Part shown: positions 9,353-17,503 of the stretch, piece by piece
How the letters are laid out: every line of letters begins with the position of its first letter
Numbering within the stretch: the first letter of the stretch is position 1
Origin: Sipunculus nudus
Lineage: Eukaryota > Annelida > Sipuncula > Golfingiida > Sipunculidae
Direction: 5' to 3'
Assembly (NCBI GenBank): GCA_026874595.1
Contig: CM049311.1
Coordinates: 4,811,676-4,875,675 of the forward strand
DNA: 64,000 nt
Made by a program: the position numbers and the translations under genes
The notes under the pieces: generated by a model
Seen by the model: the letters and a program-made list of their open reading frames with translations, nothing else
What the model was told of the DNA's origin: nothing
The model's database searches: none

Positions 9353-9492
9353 AGCAACCCGCTCATTATAACTATGGGATCAAGCAAAATAATGTAATTA
9401 TAATAATAATAACTGTGTATAAGATTATTTTAGTAATGTAAATTAAACATACAAATTAAAATGTGGTCTTTGTTGTAAATCTGTGTGTAATA

Positions 9493-9497
<5 letters not shown>

Positions 9498-9531
<34 letters not shown>
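9498..9531. repeat. (TA)n microsatellite, unit 7 spacer
   Basis: About 17 TA dinucleotides between the ORF-X exon and the zinc-finger module. Confidence 0.92.
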
Positions 9532-9535
<4 letters not shown>

Positions 9536-9553
9536 ACATATATGTTGCTGCAG

Positions 9554-10019
9554 AATAAAATTAATGGAGAACAACACAGAAAAAGAAGTAGGAGATGAAA
9601 TGGGTAGAAACATGGATAAAAATGACAAAAAAGGAACATAGATGCAAACAGGTAAGGGCACATCACGAGGTACAAAGGTCCCAAATGGTTGATAGAGGAA
9701 GGATATGGATAAACGGTATGGGGACAAGGGGTATGTTTAAATGCAACATGTGTAACGTAACATTTGGGAACAGGCAAGAAGGGCTCCTACACTTGTATAC
9801 TGCACATGCTGAAGCTGACATAACCAATGTTGTAGAGGCCCATCAAAGAGAAATGTGTGCTGACCTAACAAGCTTTTACCATCAAGCTGCTAGCATTTGG
9901 CAAGAGCAGCTAAGGAGAAAAAAGACAGCAGCCATGTATTCCTTTAATTTTGGTATCCAGTCTGGTGAAAAGATCATTTGTGCCCACTTGGAACATATTT
10001 TGAATGACATCAGTCAAAA
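9554..10019 (+). pseudogene. C2H2 zinc-finger module, unit 7 (long finger frame)
   Basis: Extra A residues in the poly-A stretch near 9627 open the finger frame upstream to 9595, giving 142 codons. The true MENN start (about 9564) is in a different frame, so this N-terminus is probably an artefact of slippage. All four zinc ligands are present. It ends at TCAAAA and GTGAGT. Confidence 0.7.
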
Positions 10020-10116
10020 GTGAGTATTATTTACACTCTATGTAGACATACTGCAATGCATCCCCACTTACACTTAGATAACACAGGTAACACATTGACA
10101 CCTATTGCTGTTGCAG

Positions 10117-11139
10117 AATCCACAAAAGGACGGTATTCAGACACTGGAAAATGTGGTGGGTCAAATCAGCCAGCTGCCTGTTGCGCCAGGCCCTAGCACC
10201 ACTTCTGATACTGCCGCCCCATCCCTCAGGCGAATCCACCCTATCTCAACACAACCCCTGGACGACTTCCTCAATCAACCACAACTTCAAATATCAAAAG
10301 TGAGTATTATTTACACTCAATATAGACGTACTGCAATGCATCCCCATTTACACTTAGATAAAACGGGTAACACATTGACACCTATCGCTGTTGCAGAATC
10401 AACAAGAGGATGGTATAGAGACAGTGGAAAACGTGGTGGGTCAAGTCAGCCAGCTGCCTGTGGCACCAGGCCCCAGCACCACTTCTGATACTGCCACCCC
10501 ATCCCTCAGGCGAATTCACCCTATCTAAACACAACCCCTGGACGACTTCCTCAATCAACCACAACTTCAAATATCAAAAGTGAGTATTATTTACACTCAA
10601 TATAGACGTACTGCAATGCATCCCCTTTTACACTTGGATAAAACAGGTAACACATTGACACCTATCGCTGTTGCAGAATCAACAAGAGGACGGTATTGAG
10701 ACACTGGAAAACGTGGTGGGTCAAGTCAGCCAGCTGCCTGTGGCACCAGGCCCCAGCACCACTTCTGACACTGCCGTCTCATCCCTCAGGCGAATCCACC
10801 CTATCTGAACACAACCCCTGGGCGACTTCCATAATCAACCACAACTTCAAATATCAAAAGTGAGTATTATTTACACTCTATGTAGACGTACTGCAATGCA
10901 TCCCCACTTACACTTCGATAACACAGGTAACACATTGACACCTATTGCTGTTGCAGAATCAACAAAAGGACAGTATTCAGACACTGGAAAACGTGATGGG
11001 TCAAATCAGCGAGCTGCCTGTTGCCCCAGGCCCTAGCACCACCTCTGATACTGCCGCCCCATCCCTCAGGCGAATCCACCCTATCTCAACACAACCCCTG
11101 GACGACTTCCTCAATCAACCACAACTTCAAATGTCAAAA
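10117..11139 (+). repeat. Four 183-bp exons in a row at an exact 280-bp period (unit 7)
   Basis: Exon starts lie at 10117, 10397, 10677 and 10957, with the terminal exon at 11237, each exactly 280 bp apart (183-bp exon + 97-bp intron). The first and fourth are open for 61 codons. The second has TCA changed to TAA and the third TGA at the equivalent serine codon (CCTATCTAA / CCTATCTGA), so two of the four would terminate translation if included. All keep TTGCAG acceptors and GTGAGT donors. A transcript could skip the two broken exons and stay in frame because all are phase 0-0. Confidence 0.88.
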
Positions 11140-11236
11140 GTGAGTATTATTTACACTCAATATAGACGTACTGCAATGCATCCCCATTTACACTTAGATA
11201 ACACAGGTAACACATTGACACCTACTGCTGTTGCAG

Positions 11237-11584
11237 AATCAACAAGAGGACGGTATAGAGACACTGGAAAACGTGGTGGGTCAAGTCAGTGAGCTGCCTG
11301 TGGCGCCAGGCCCCAGCAACACTTCTGATACTGCCGTCCCATCCCTCAGGCGAATCAACAGTCTCCTGGGCAGTCTGGATTTTGTTCATAATCCAGACAT
11401 AGAACAACAAGACGCCCAAGATGTCGAGGTGATGGAGGTGGATGCAATCCACTACCTCGGATTGATCGAAAAAAGAATAGACCAACTAAATAAACTGAGG
11501 GAGGATATTCTGAAAACCCATCCGAACCTACGGATTGTGGAGAAAAGACCACCTACAAGTAAATCTGATGTAATAGTAATATGA
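11237..11584 (+). CDS. ORF-X terminal exon, unit 8
   Basis: 115 open codons, last terminal exon of the array. IHYLGLIEK replaces IHHLGLIEK. Directly upstream of the only unit whose zinc-finger module continues into polymerase-type sequence. Confidence 0.62.
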   Translation, partial: NQQEDGIETLENVVGQVSELPVAPGPSNTSDTAVPSLRRINSLLGSLDFVHNPDIEQQDAQDVEVMEVDAIHYLGLIEKRIDQLNKLREDILKTHPNLRIVEKRPPTSKSDVIVI

Positions 11585-11722
11585 TTTACCTAAAGCAACC
11601 CGCTCATTATAACTATGGGACCAAGCAAAATAATGTAATAATAATAATAATAACTGTGTATAATAATAATGTAAATTAAACATACAAATTAAAATGTGGT
11701 CTTTGTTGTAAATCTGTGTGTA

Positions 11723-11727
<5 letters not shown>

Positions 11728-11773
<46 letters not shown>
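11728..11773. repeat. (TA)n microsatellite, unit 8 spacer
   Basis: About 22 TA dinucleotides in the spacer before the final zinc-finger module. Confidence 0.92.
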
Positions 11774-11776
<3 letters not shown>

Positions 11777-11794
11777 ACATATACTTTACTGCAG

Positions 11795-12540
11795 AATAAA
11801 ATTAATGGAGAACAACACAGAAAAAGAAGTAGGAGACGAAAAGGGTAAAAACATGGATAAAAATGACAAAAAAGGAAAGAGATGCATACAGATAAGGGCA
11901 CATCACGAGGTACAAATGTCCCAAATGGTTGATAGAGGAAGGATATGGATAAACGGTATGGGGACAAGGGGTATGTTTAAATGCAACATGTGTTACATAA
12001 CATTTGGGAACAGGCAAGAAGGGCTCCTACTATTGTATACTGCACATGCTGAAGCTGACATAACCAATGTTGTAGAGGCCCATCAAAGAGAAATGTGTGC
12101 TGACCTAACAAGCTTTTACCATCAAGCTGCTAGCATTTGGCAAGAGCAGCTAAGGAGAAAAAAGACAGCAGCCATGTATTCCTTTAATTTTGGTATCAAG
12201 TCTGGTAAAAAGATCACTCCCGCTTTAATTTGCACCCACTTGTAACATATTTGGGATGACATGCAGTCAAAAATCAAAATTCAAACTTGGGTAGGGAGAC
12301 TCCTGCAGAACACTGAAACTGGGGAGGTGAGGTATTTGCGTGGAGAACACGACACCAAATTCCTGTTGTCTGAAGGGTATGTGGGGGAGAACGCCCTAAT
12401 GACCGTGTCATGCAGGAGTGACCTTGAGGGGGTGGTGGACAGACTCTCTGAAAAAGACCTTGAGGCCTACCTGAGCAGCAGTAGGGATGATTAAAAGTGG
12501 CAGCTACTGGTCCCCACAAATATTGAATACTCTTGTCTTT
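11795..12540 (+). pseudogene. Zinc-finger / family B DNA polymerase N-terminus, last array unit (nearly intact)
   Basis: The only unit where the MENN start (ATG 11805) is in frame with the finger (CNMC…H); the frame runs to a TAA at 12243, then continues in the same frame from 12246 to 12494, so a single nonsense codon (GAA-type to TAA) separates two open segments. The second segment (TGEVRYLRGEHDTKFLLSEG … LSEKDLEAYLSSSRDD) matches the sequence lying between finger and polymerase body in copy B (17970-18160). A further TAA follows, then KWQLLVPTNIEY-like residues continue the similarity to about 12540. The first finger His is Leu (LLLLYTAH). No intron or GTGAGT occurs after TCAAAA here, which marks this as the parental arrangement. 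Confidence 0.75.
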
Positions 12541-12720
12541 GAAACCACAATTTTATTACAGGGGCAACACAACTATGAAATTCCTAAATATCTCAAAGAT
12601 TCTAAATCCACTGTAAATTTATCACATCACTCCTATAGTAAAAATATCAAGTACATCTAAAGTCTGTGTTTCTTTTGCTGTCTGGCGTACCACTTAGTGT
12701 TAAAGAGCACAGACAAAAAA
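12541..12720. other. Unassigned stretch after the array
   Basis: AT-rich sequence between the end of polymerase-like similarity and the next ORF-X remnant. I see no ORF, repeat or RNA signal in it. Confidence 0.5.
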
Positions 12721-12759
12721 ATTTAGATTATTTATTAAACATTATTAATAAATCCATGA

Positions 12760-13280
12760 TTACAGCCCAAGTACACCCTGGCTGCCATGGCGCCAGTGTC
12801 TGCAATGTCACTCAATGTCACAGGGTCAGTCAAAACCTCAACCCGTGCACCACAAACTCAGATACAAGCCACTCAAATAACAAATAATATTTAATAAATA
12901 TAACTTTGTTGTCATTGTAGAGCTGTCAAACCGGTCAGAAGGGGCAGGTAGTGATGCAATCAAGCGCTGCCACGGGAAATAGTCCTACCACTCCACCTAC
13001 CAGCCGACTAGACAGTCTCCTGGGGGGTCTGGATTTTTCCCCAAATCCAGACAAAGAGCTCCAGGACGAACAGGTCATGCAAGCGATGGAGCTCGATGCG
13101 ATCATCCATATTAGTAAGATCAATAAGAGGATCGCACAGCTCCAGGAAGTCAGGGAGGGTATATATCAGACCAACCCCTATCTGTGGATAATGTAGTCTC
13201 CTGCCACCACAAGTAAACATTATGTCATATTGCTTTGACTCATTTAAAGTAAATATTACCATTAAACTTTAAGGTTGAAT
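12760..13280 (+). pseudogene. ORF-X homologue outside the array (copy A')
   Basis: The stretch TCCATGATTACAGCCCAAGTACACCCTGG… is shared with 16850 (copy B) and 22228 (copy C). The body is open at 12951-13196: SRLDSLLGGLDFSPNPDKEL…VMQAMELDAIIHISKINKRIAQLQEVREGI. It aligns with the array terminal exon (SLLGSLDFVHNPD…EVDAIHHLGLIEKRIDQL) and has the same coiled-coil layout. A possible internal intron ends at TTGTCATTGTAG (about 12920). It is more diverged from the array than array units are from each other. Confidence 0.62.
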
Positions 13281-13568
13281 CAATTGTACCCCTATCTGTG
13301 GATAACGTGTATATATATATATATTGGCTGTGACTTAGCTGTTGGCTGGCCTATGCTGATAGCGCCTTTATAATCAACAGCGGTGTAAAATCCTTCATTT
13401 GTGTTTTGTGTTTATATGGCTCATTCTTGTCATGCTAAATATTTATTTTGTTGGTATAGAAAAATTTAACTGTCATTTTCAAGTAGAAAGTATAGCTAAT
13501 TCTGAATCATTTTAATAATATCTGTATTATTTAAGTAGCATAAATGATCATATATTATATTTTTTTCA

Positions 13569-13754
13569 GCAGTCATGTCAACAGATAGTAAACCACAACC
13601 AAGTCCATGGAAAGATGTGAAGGAGGCATTGCTTGCTGGTGCCTTGCAATGTGGTATAAAGCAGTTTGACATGTCCACTATGATTGAATATTTTGTAAAA
13701 AAAAAAAAAAATGTGATCACAGAAGCATCAGATGTTCAGCAGAGGCTAAGTTCA
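13569..13754 (+). CDS. Candidate first coding exon upstream of the SWIM remnant (copy B)
   Basis: A good polypyrimidine acceptor (ATATTTTTTTCAG) is followed by ATG at 13575 and 60 open codons (MSTDSKPQPSPWKDVKEALL…), ending at a CAG|GTAAGA donor at 13755. The next acceptor (TTTTCATTACAG, about 14066) begins the SWIM-like remnant, and the join is in frame for about 20 codons. It lies just outside the B/C duplication, so copy C lacks it. Product unrecognised; an N-terminal exon of the SWIM gene is inferred from order and splice signals only. Confidence 0.45.
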
Positions 13755-14066
13755 GGTAAGAATTACATGGGTTGTTTTTTTTGTCCCTTCCCCTTTTGAC
13801 TCAATACAGATGGATGCATTATACCTTCAAGTATTAAACTGATGTCTATCAATATGAAAAGTAAATCATTCGAAAGACTTCTCTTTTAATAATTAATTAA
13901 CCCTAATTATCATCTTGATTTCATTATTATTTAAATTTAATAAAATTAAACAACTCAGATGTTTTAATGTTTGGCTGGATGATATATGAATACATAAAAC
14001 TGAATGTTTTAATTTTGGTATAGATTTAGGCTTGAAAAGTACATTTTAATATTTGTTTTCATTACA

Positions 14067-14685
14067 GAAGATAGAAGTATAAGACAATGCCATTGCCAAG
14101 AAGTCTCTGTGCCAGGCAAACTTTCAACCAATGATGAGGACTGACCGCATTTATGCTGTGTTGGTTATAGTCAAACACGCAGGTGTTTTAGAGCAGGCAA
14201 GTTATAGTTAAGAGGATTTTCAAACATTTACCAAGGAGGAATCAGGTATTGCGTGTACAGAAAAACTTCAACAATGGCATCAACCATGGCCTGCCAAAAT
14301 CCAAGCAGCAGCAACCTATGAAATGCATTTTGAAAAGAAAAAGGCACACAAGCAAGTCAAGAAAATTCATGGGAAGCATCCATCCAGTTACCAGCTTGAA
14401 GACATCTGCAAATCTGATACTGATCCACTAAACAATTTATTGCCAGCCTACAGGAGTATCAGGAAGACAGCATTGAAAAAGTGTTTTTTTCTGAACATCC
14501 TTGACCCTTCAAAACCAGTTCAAGAAAGTTCATCAAATGCTCCAGTTTGCAGTTTTCTAAATGAATTCTCAAATAAAATAAGTGAGATAAGAGAGAGGGG
14601 GGCATTTTTGGAACACAAAACCAGTGAAATATTTAAAAAGATGATAAAAAAAGCTTTATTTTACAGCATTTTTGCAATTACATAG
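14067..14685 (+). pseudogene. SWIM zinc-finger gene remnant, copy B
   Basis: Contains MRTDRIYAVLVIV, then ACTEKLQQW, AKIQAA…YEMHFEKKKAHKQ and a long tail. This order resembles SWIM-domain proteins of molluscs and other invertebrates, where a CxC…CxH zinc motif is followed by a Cys-Thr…Leu-Gln-x-Trp segment; these are often linked to a YqaJ-type recombinase domain, which I do not see here. About 60-70 bp containing the CxC…CxH core, still present in copy C, are deleted near 14200. Frame changes between 14090 and 14330 make it non-functional. Confidence 0.55.
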
Positions 14686-14906
14686 ATCTAAAATGACCAA
14701 AGATGGTCTCTAGCACTAAGGAGACATATCCATAATGAGTTACACAGAGCTAATTACCACACACCCTTCTTAAGAAGGCTGCAAGTTCCAATCAGGTATC
14801 TCTGTCAAAGCTCACCATGTGATGTCATGAGAGTGAAACAAAGCTCTGGGACATTTAACTGCCTGTCAGTCTGAACCCTGCATGTGAAACAAAAGTCATT
14901 ATCTTC
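14686..14906. other. Unassigned stretch between SWIM and THAP remnants (copy B)
   Basis: Shared with copy C (20208-20520) but with no ORF or recognisable motif. It may be 3' untranslated or intergenic sequence of the element. Confidence 0.4.
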
Positions 14907-15002
14907 ATGCCATCTTGCTGTGCTGTGGAATGTTACAACAGTGAGGGGTCAGTAAGAAATGTTTTCCACTTTCCAAAGGCTAAGAAACGTCGTAATATAA
15001 AA
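14907..15002 (+). pseudogene. THAP-domain N-terminal exon remnant (copy B)
   Basis: ATG opens 32 codons, MPSCCAVECYNS … NVFHFPKAKKRR, then a stop. MPxxC with C4-spaced second Cys and the F-H-x-F-P-K block are the start of the THAP zinc-dependent DNA-binding domain (C2CH), used by P-element-type transposases and derived host proteins. The later Cys-His pair and AVPTIF-type end are not visible, so only the first third of the domain remains. The segment is absent in copy C. Confidence 0.55.
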
Positions 15003-15106
15003 TAATAATAAAATATGTATATGACTGTCAGGTAATGTTCAAAATAATTACTACTATTATTTCTATTAGGTATTGTAAAATAACCATTTTATTTCACATT
15101 TTACAG

Positions 15107-15418
15107 ACAGCATCAAAGATTCTACAAACGAGCAAACATCTGTGTCTGGGCCCAAAGAAGTTTCTTCATGGGGTGCAGTTCCCTCCAAAGACCAAGCAGC
15201 GGTTGGCTGTGTCAGCAATGAGAGGTGCTGAAGTACAGTGTGACCCGCTCACTAGCTTGTGTACCAGGGGAACACAATATGAACAACAAGAGTGTGATTC
15301 TGAATCAGATGAGGAAGACGATTCTTCTGACCCTGATTTTGATGCGACCCTGGAAGATCTTGAAGAGGAGGAAGATGAAATGGCTGATGACGATGATCAC
15401 AGTGATCCAATAGGGTAG
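15107..15418 (+). pseudogene. Acidic middle segment of the THAP-type gene (copy B)
   Basis: Starts after TTTCACATTTTACAG. The readable end is CDPLTSLCTRGTQYE followed by a strongly acidic run (SESDEEDDSSDPDFD… LEDLEEEEDEM) to a TAG. Acidic Asp/Glu/Ser linkers after the THAP domain are usual in the large mollusc and fish THAP-like proteins. A frame change occurs near 15230. Its counterpart in copy C is 20536-20778. Confidence 0.5.
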
Positions 15419-15523
15419 CTCTAAGTTTATACGTAAGTATAAAATAGTGTTCGTTAAATTACACACACACCTATAATTAAATATATACCAGTCATCTCTT
15501 CTTGCAAATAATTGTTGCATGCA

Positions 15524-15528
<5 letters not shown>

Positions 15529-15575
<47 letters not shown>
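15529..15575. repeat. (TA)n microsatellite in copy B
   Basis: About 23 TA repeats after GCATGCATGCA; copy C has only about 8 repeats at the same place (20907-20923). Confidence 0.93.
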
Positions 15576-15577
<2 letters not shown>

Positions 15578-15599
15578 GTATTTTTTTCAAAGTAAAGAT

Positions 15600-15865
15600 T
15601 TGACAGATGGTGCTGGGGAAAAGGAGGAAGAGAAGTTAATAGTGTATGACAGTTGCCTCCGACTACTCTTACTGAAGTGTTTACCTGTTTGGTGCAATGT
15701 TGTGTCACACTACAGAGGGTATTTGGTACACTCCTAGTTATCAAGCAGCTCTGTCAAAAAGGCCACAAGTACAGCTGGACGAGCCAGCCCTTCTCTGGAC
15801 AGATGCCTGCTGGCAATCTAATGTTGGCCAGTGTGGTGTTTTTCAGTGGTAGCATTCTTGATTGA
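15600..15865 (+). pseudogene. THAP-type gene, post-linker exon remnant (copy B)
   Basis: The fragment carries KLIVYDSCL, then GTLLVIKQLCQKGHKYSWTS, then SQPFSGQMPAGNLMLASVVF. From memory of the family, THAP-like proteins of molluscs and fishes have a block of the form FIVYExCL … CPxC…W.SQP…P.GNL.L.AAVYFxG after their acidic linker; the match here is by eye. The Cys pair normally before the GTL block is disrupted and the first part is frameshifted. Confidence 0.5.
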
Positions 15866-16090
15866 TTAGCCTGCACTTGCAGTTAATGTGAAAGTGTGTG
15901 CATTAAAGCATTTTAGTGCAAAACGCATCCATCTGTGACCAGACTCTGTATTTGCAGAAAAATAATAATATATGGACAGATTTCTTCTTGACTGTTCAAT
16001 TTTATATTAACATACCCTTTACAAAAATATAAATATCAGAATTTAACTTGTCGGTCACTAGTCACCTGCTGCACTGATCATGTTCCACAT
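15866..16090. other. Unassigned non-coding stretch (copy B)
   Basis: AT-rich and duplicated in copy C. Nothing recognisable is seen on either strand. Confidence 0.4.
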
Positions 16091-16104
16091 CCTTTATATA
16101 ACCT

Positions 16105-16215
16105 TTAAATATCCAGTCTGCATGCATTTGTTCATGACTGCATCTGGACGGCACATCAAATCAAAACAGAGACATTTTTTGAGCAGTCATGAGAAGCATT
16201 AACCTTTAAAGGTCA
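16105..16215 (+). pseudogene. Possible decayed zinc-finger segment (copy B)
   Basis: Reads FKYPVCMHLFMTASGRHIKS and is homologous to FKCPVCTHLFMTASGWHRH in copy C (about 21460). Here the first Cys is Tyr. In copy C a CX2CX12H is present but the last His is not clear. It could be a coincidental Cys-rich translation. Confidence 0.3.
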
Positions 16216-16840
16216 CTGCTGTGTTTGATACTCAGCCACACACTACCTACTTACCTGTTTCAGTAGAGAAACAGGAACTAAAAAGCCAACAATTGCTTTC
16301 ACCAGCCCAACCAGAAAAATTAAGTTGAACCATGTTCAATTGATAAAATTAAGTATCCTACATGAATAAATCTAGTAGGTTAGTTTTAACTTTACTCACC
16401 AGATGGCAGGACAAATCAGGCATGCTAATGCAAATCCTCTCTAGTGAGCTTAAAATGTGTTCTACTGAAAAATCATGATTCTATTTGAAGAAAAAAAGAT
16501 ACAAGTATAACAATGTCAGTGTTCTGTACTGGAAGATTTAACAGCAAGTCCTGGTGTACAGATTGTTAGAATACTATACCTGTGCACTACAAACTCAGGA
16601 CCAATCCGTGGAAAGGGTAAGTTTTATTATAATTAAAACAGTGGTTTCTCTGCCTAACAATTACAACATCGGCCTTGTAAAAAAACTGTAAGAGTGGTAC
16701 AAGTGGCCTTATACTGTCTGACAAATTAAATGCGCTTCCTGTTTGTAGTTTTTGTATTATCTTGCTCTGCTGCCAAAAATATTGAAACTAAGTGTTTTTG
16801 TGGTGGTGTATAATCTTTCATGTATAAAGATTATTTAACA
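16216..16840. other. Unassigned non-coding stretch (copy B)
   Basis: No ORF of note. Similar to 21560-22200 in copy C with small indels, for example an extra GCATGCTAAT in copy C. No RNA or mobile-element ends recognised. Confidence 0.4.
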
Positions 16841-16849
16841 TCATTAAGA

Positions 16850-17314
16850 AATCCATGATTACAACCCAAGTACACCCTGGCTACGGTGATGCCGGTGTCT
16901 GCAATGCCAGTCAATGTCACAGGATCAGTCAAAACCTCAACCAGTGCACCACCAACTCCGATGCCAGCCACTAAAACAACAAATGAGGCTAACCTGGCTT
17001 CCAAAACAGCGCATTCAGAAGCAAATATCAAGCACTGCCACGAGAAAGTATCCTACCACTCCATCTACCAGCCGACTAGACAGTCTCCGGGGGGGTTTGG
17101 ATTTTACCCCAAATCCAGACACAGAGCTCCAGGACGAACAGGTCATGCAAGCAAGGAGCTCGATGCGATCATCAATATCAGTAAGATCAATAAGAGGTTG
17201 GCAGAGCTCCAAGAAGTCAGGGAGGGTATATATCGGACCTACCCCTATCTGTGGAAAACGTTGTCGCCTGCCACCACAAGTAAATTTGATGTAATATTGC
17301 TCCGACTCATGTAA
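16850..17314 (+). pseudogene. ORF-X homologue, copy B
   Basis: An open frame (16886-17314) starts MMPVSAMPVNVTGSVKTSTS, a Pro/Ser/Thr-rich part that may represent the missing upstream region of ORF-X, then switches frame twice through the conserved body. SRLDSLRGGLDFTPNPD lies in one frame; ELDAIINISKINKRLAELQ, the coiled coil, lies in another. Frameshifts near 17030 and 17140 disable it. Confidence 0.6.
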
Positions 17315-17503
17315 AGTAAATATTACCATAAAACTTTAAGGTCTGATAAACTGTACACACACACACACATATATTAAAATTAAGCACATTAAACAGCTGT
17401 ATTTTACAATAATATAATAGTATAACTAAAAAAAGAATAAGAATAATTTGATATGTCTAACATGTATATATTATGACCCATAATAATTAGACATAATTGG
17501 ACT

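Larger units (their letters stand above)
1..12540 (+). repeat. Tandem array of composite ORF-X / zinc-finger units (8 complete, 1 cut by window edge)
   Basis: Near-identical blocks recur in the same orientation. Terminal ORF-X exons start at 226, 1608, 3108, 4651, 6343, 7709, 8996 and 11237, so the spacing runs 1382, 1500, 1543, 1692, 1366, 1287 and 2241 bp. Length varies because of (TA)n expansion in the spacer and because the 183-bp exon is present one to four times per unit. Order in a unit: ORF-X terminal exon, AT-rich spacer with (TAA)n and (TA)n, zinc-finger module, 97-bp intron, 183-bp exon(s), intron. The last unit (from 11237) runs into sequence homologous to a family B DNA polymerase N-terminus. 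The array continues beyond the left edge. The alternation of two gene pieces points to local tandem duplication of a fused segment, not two intact genes. Confidence 0.93.
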
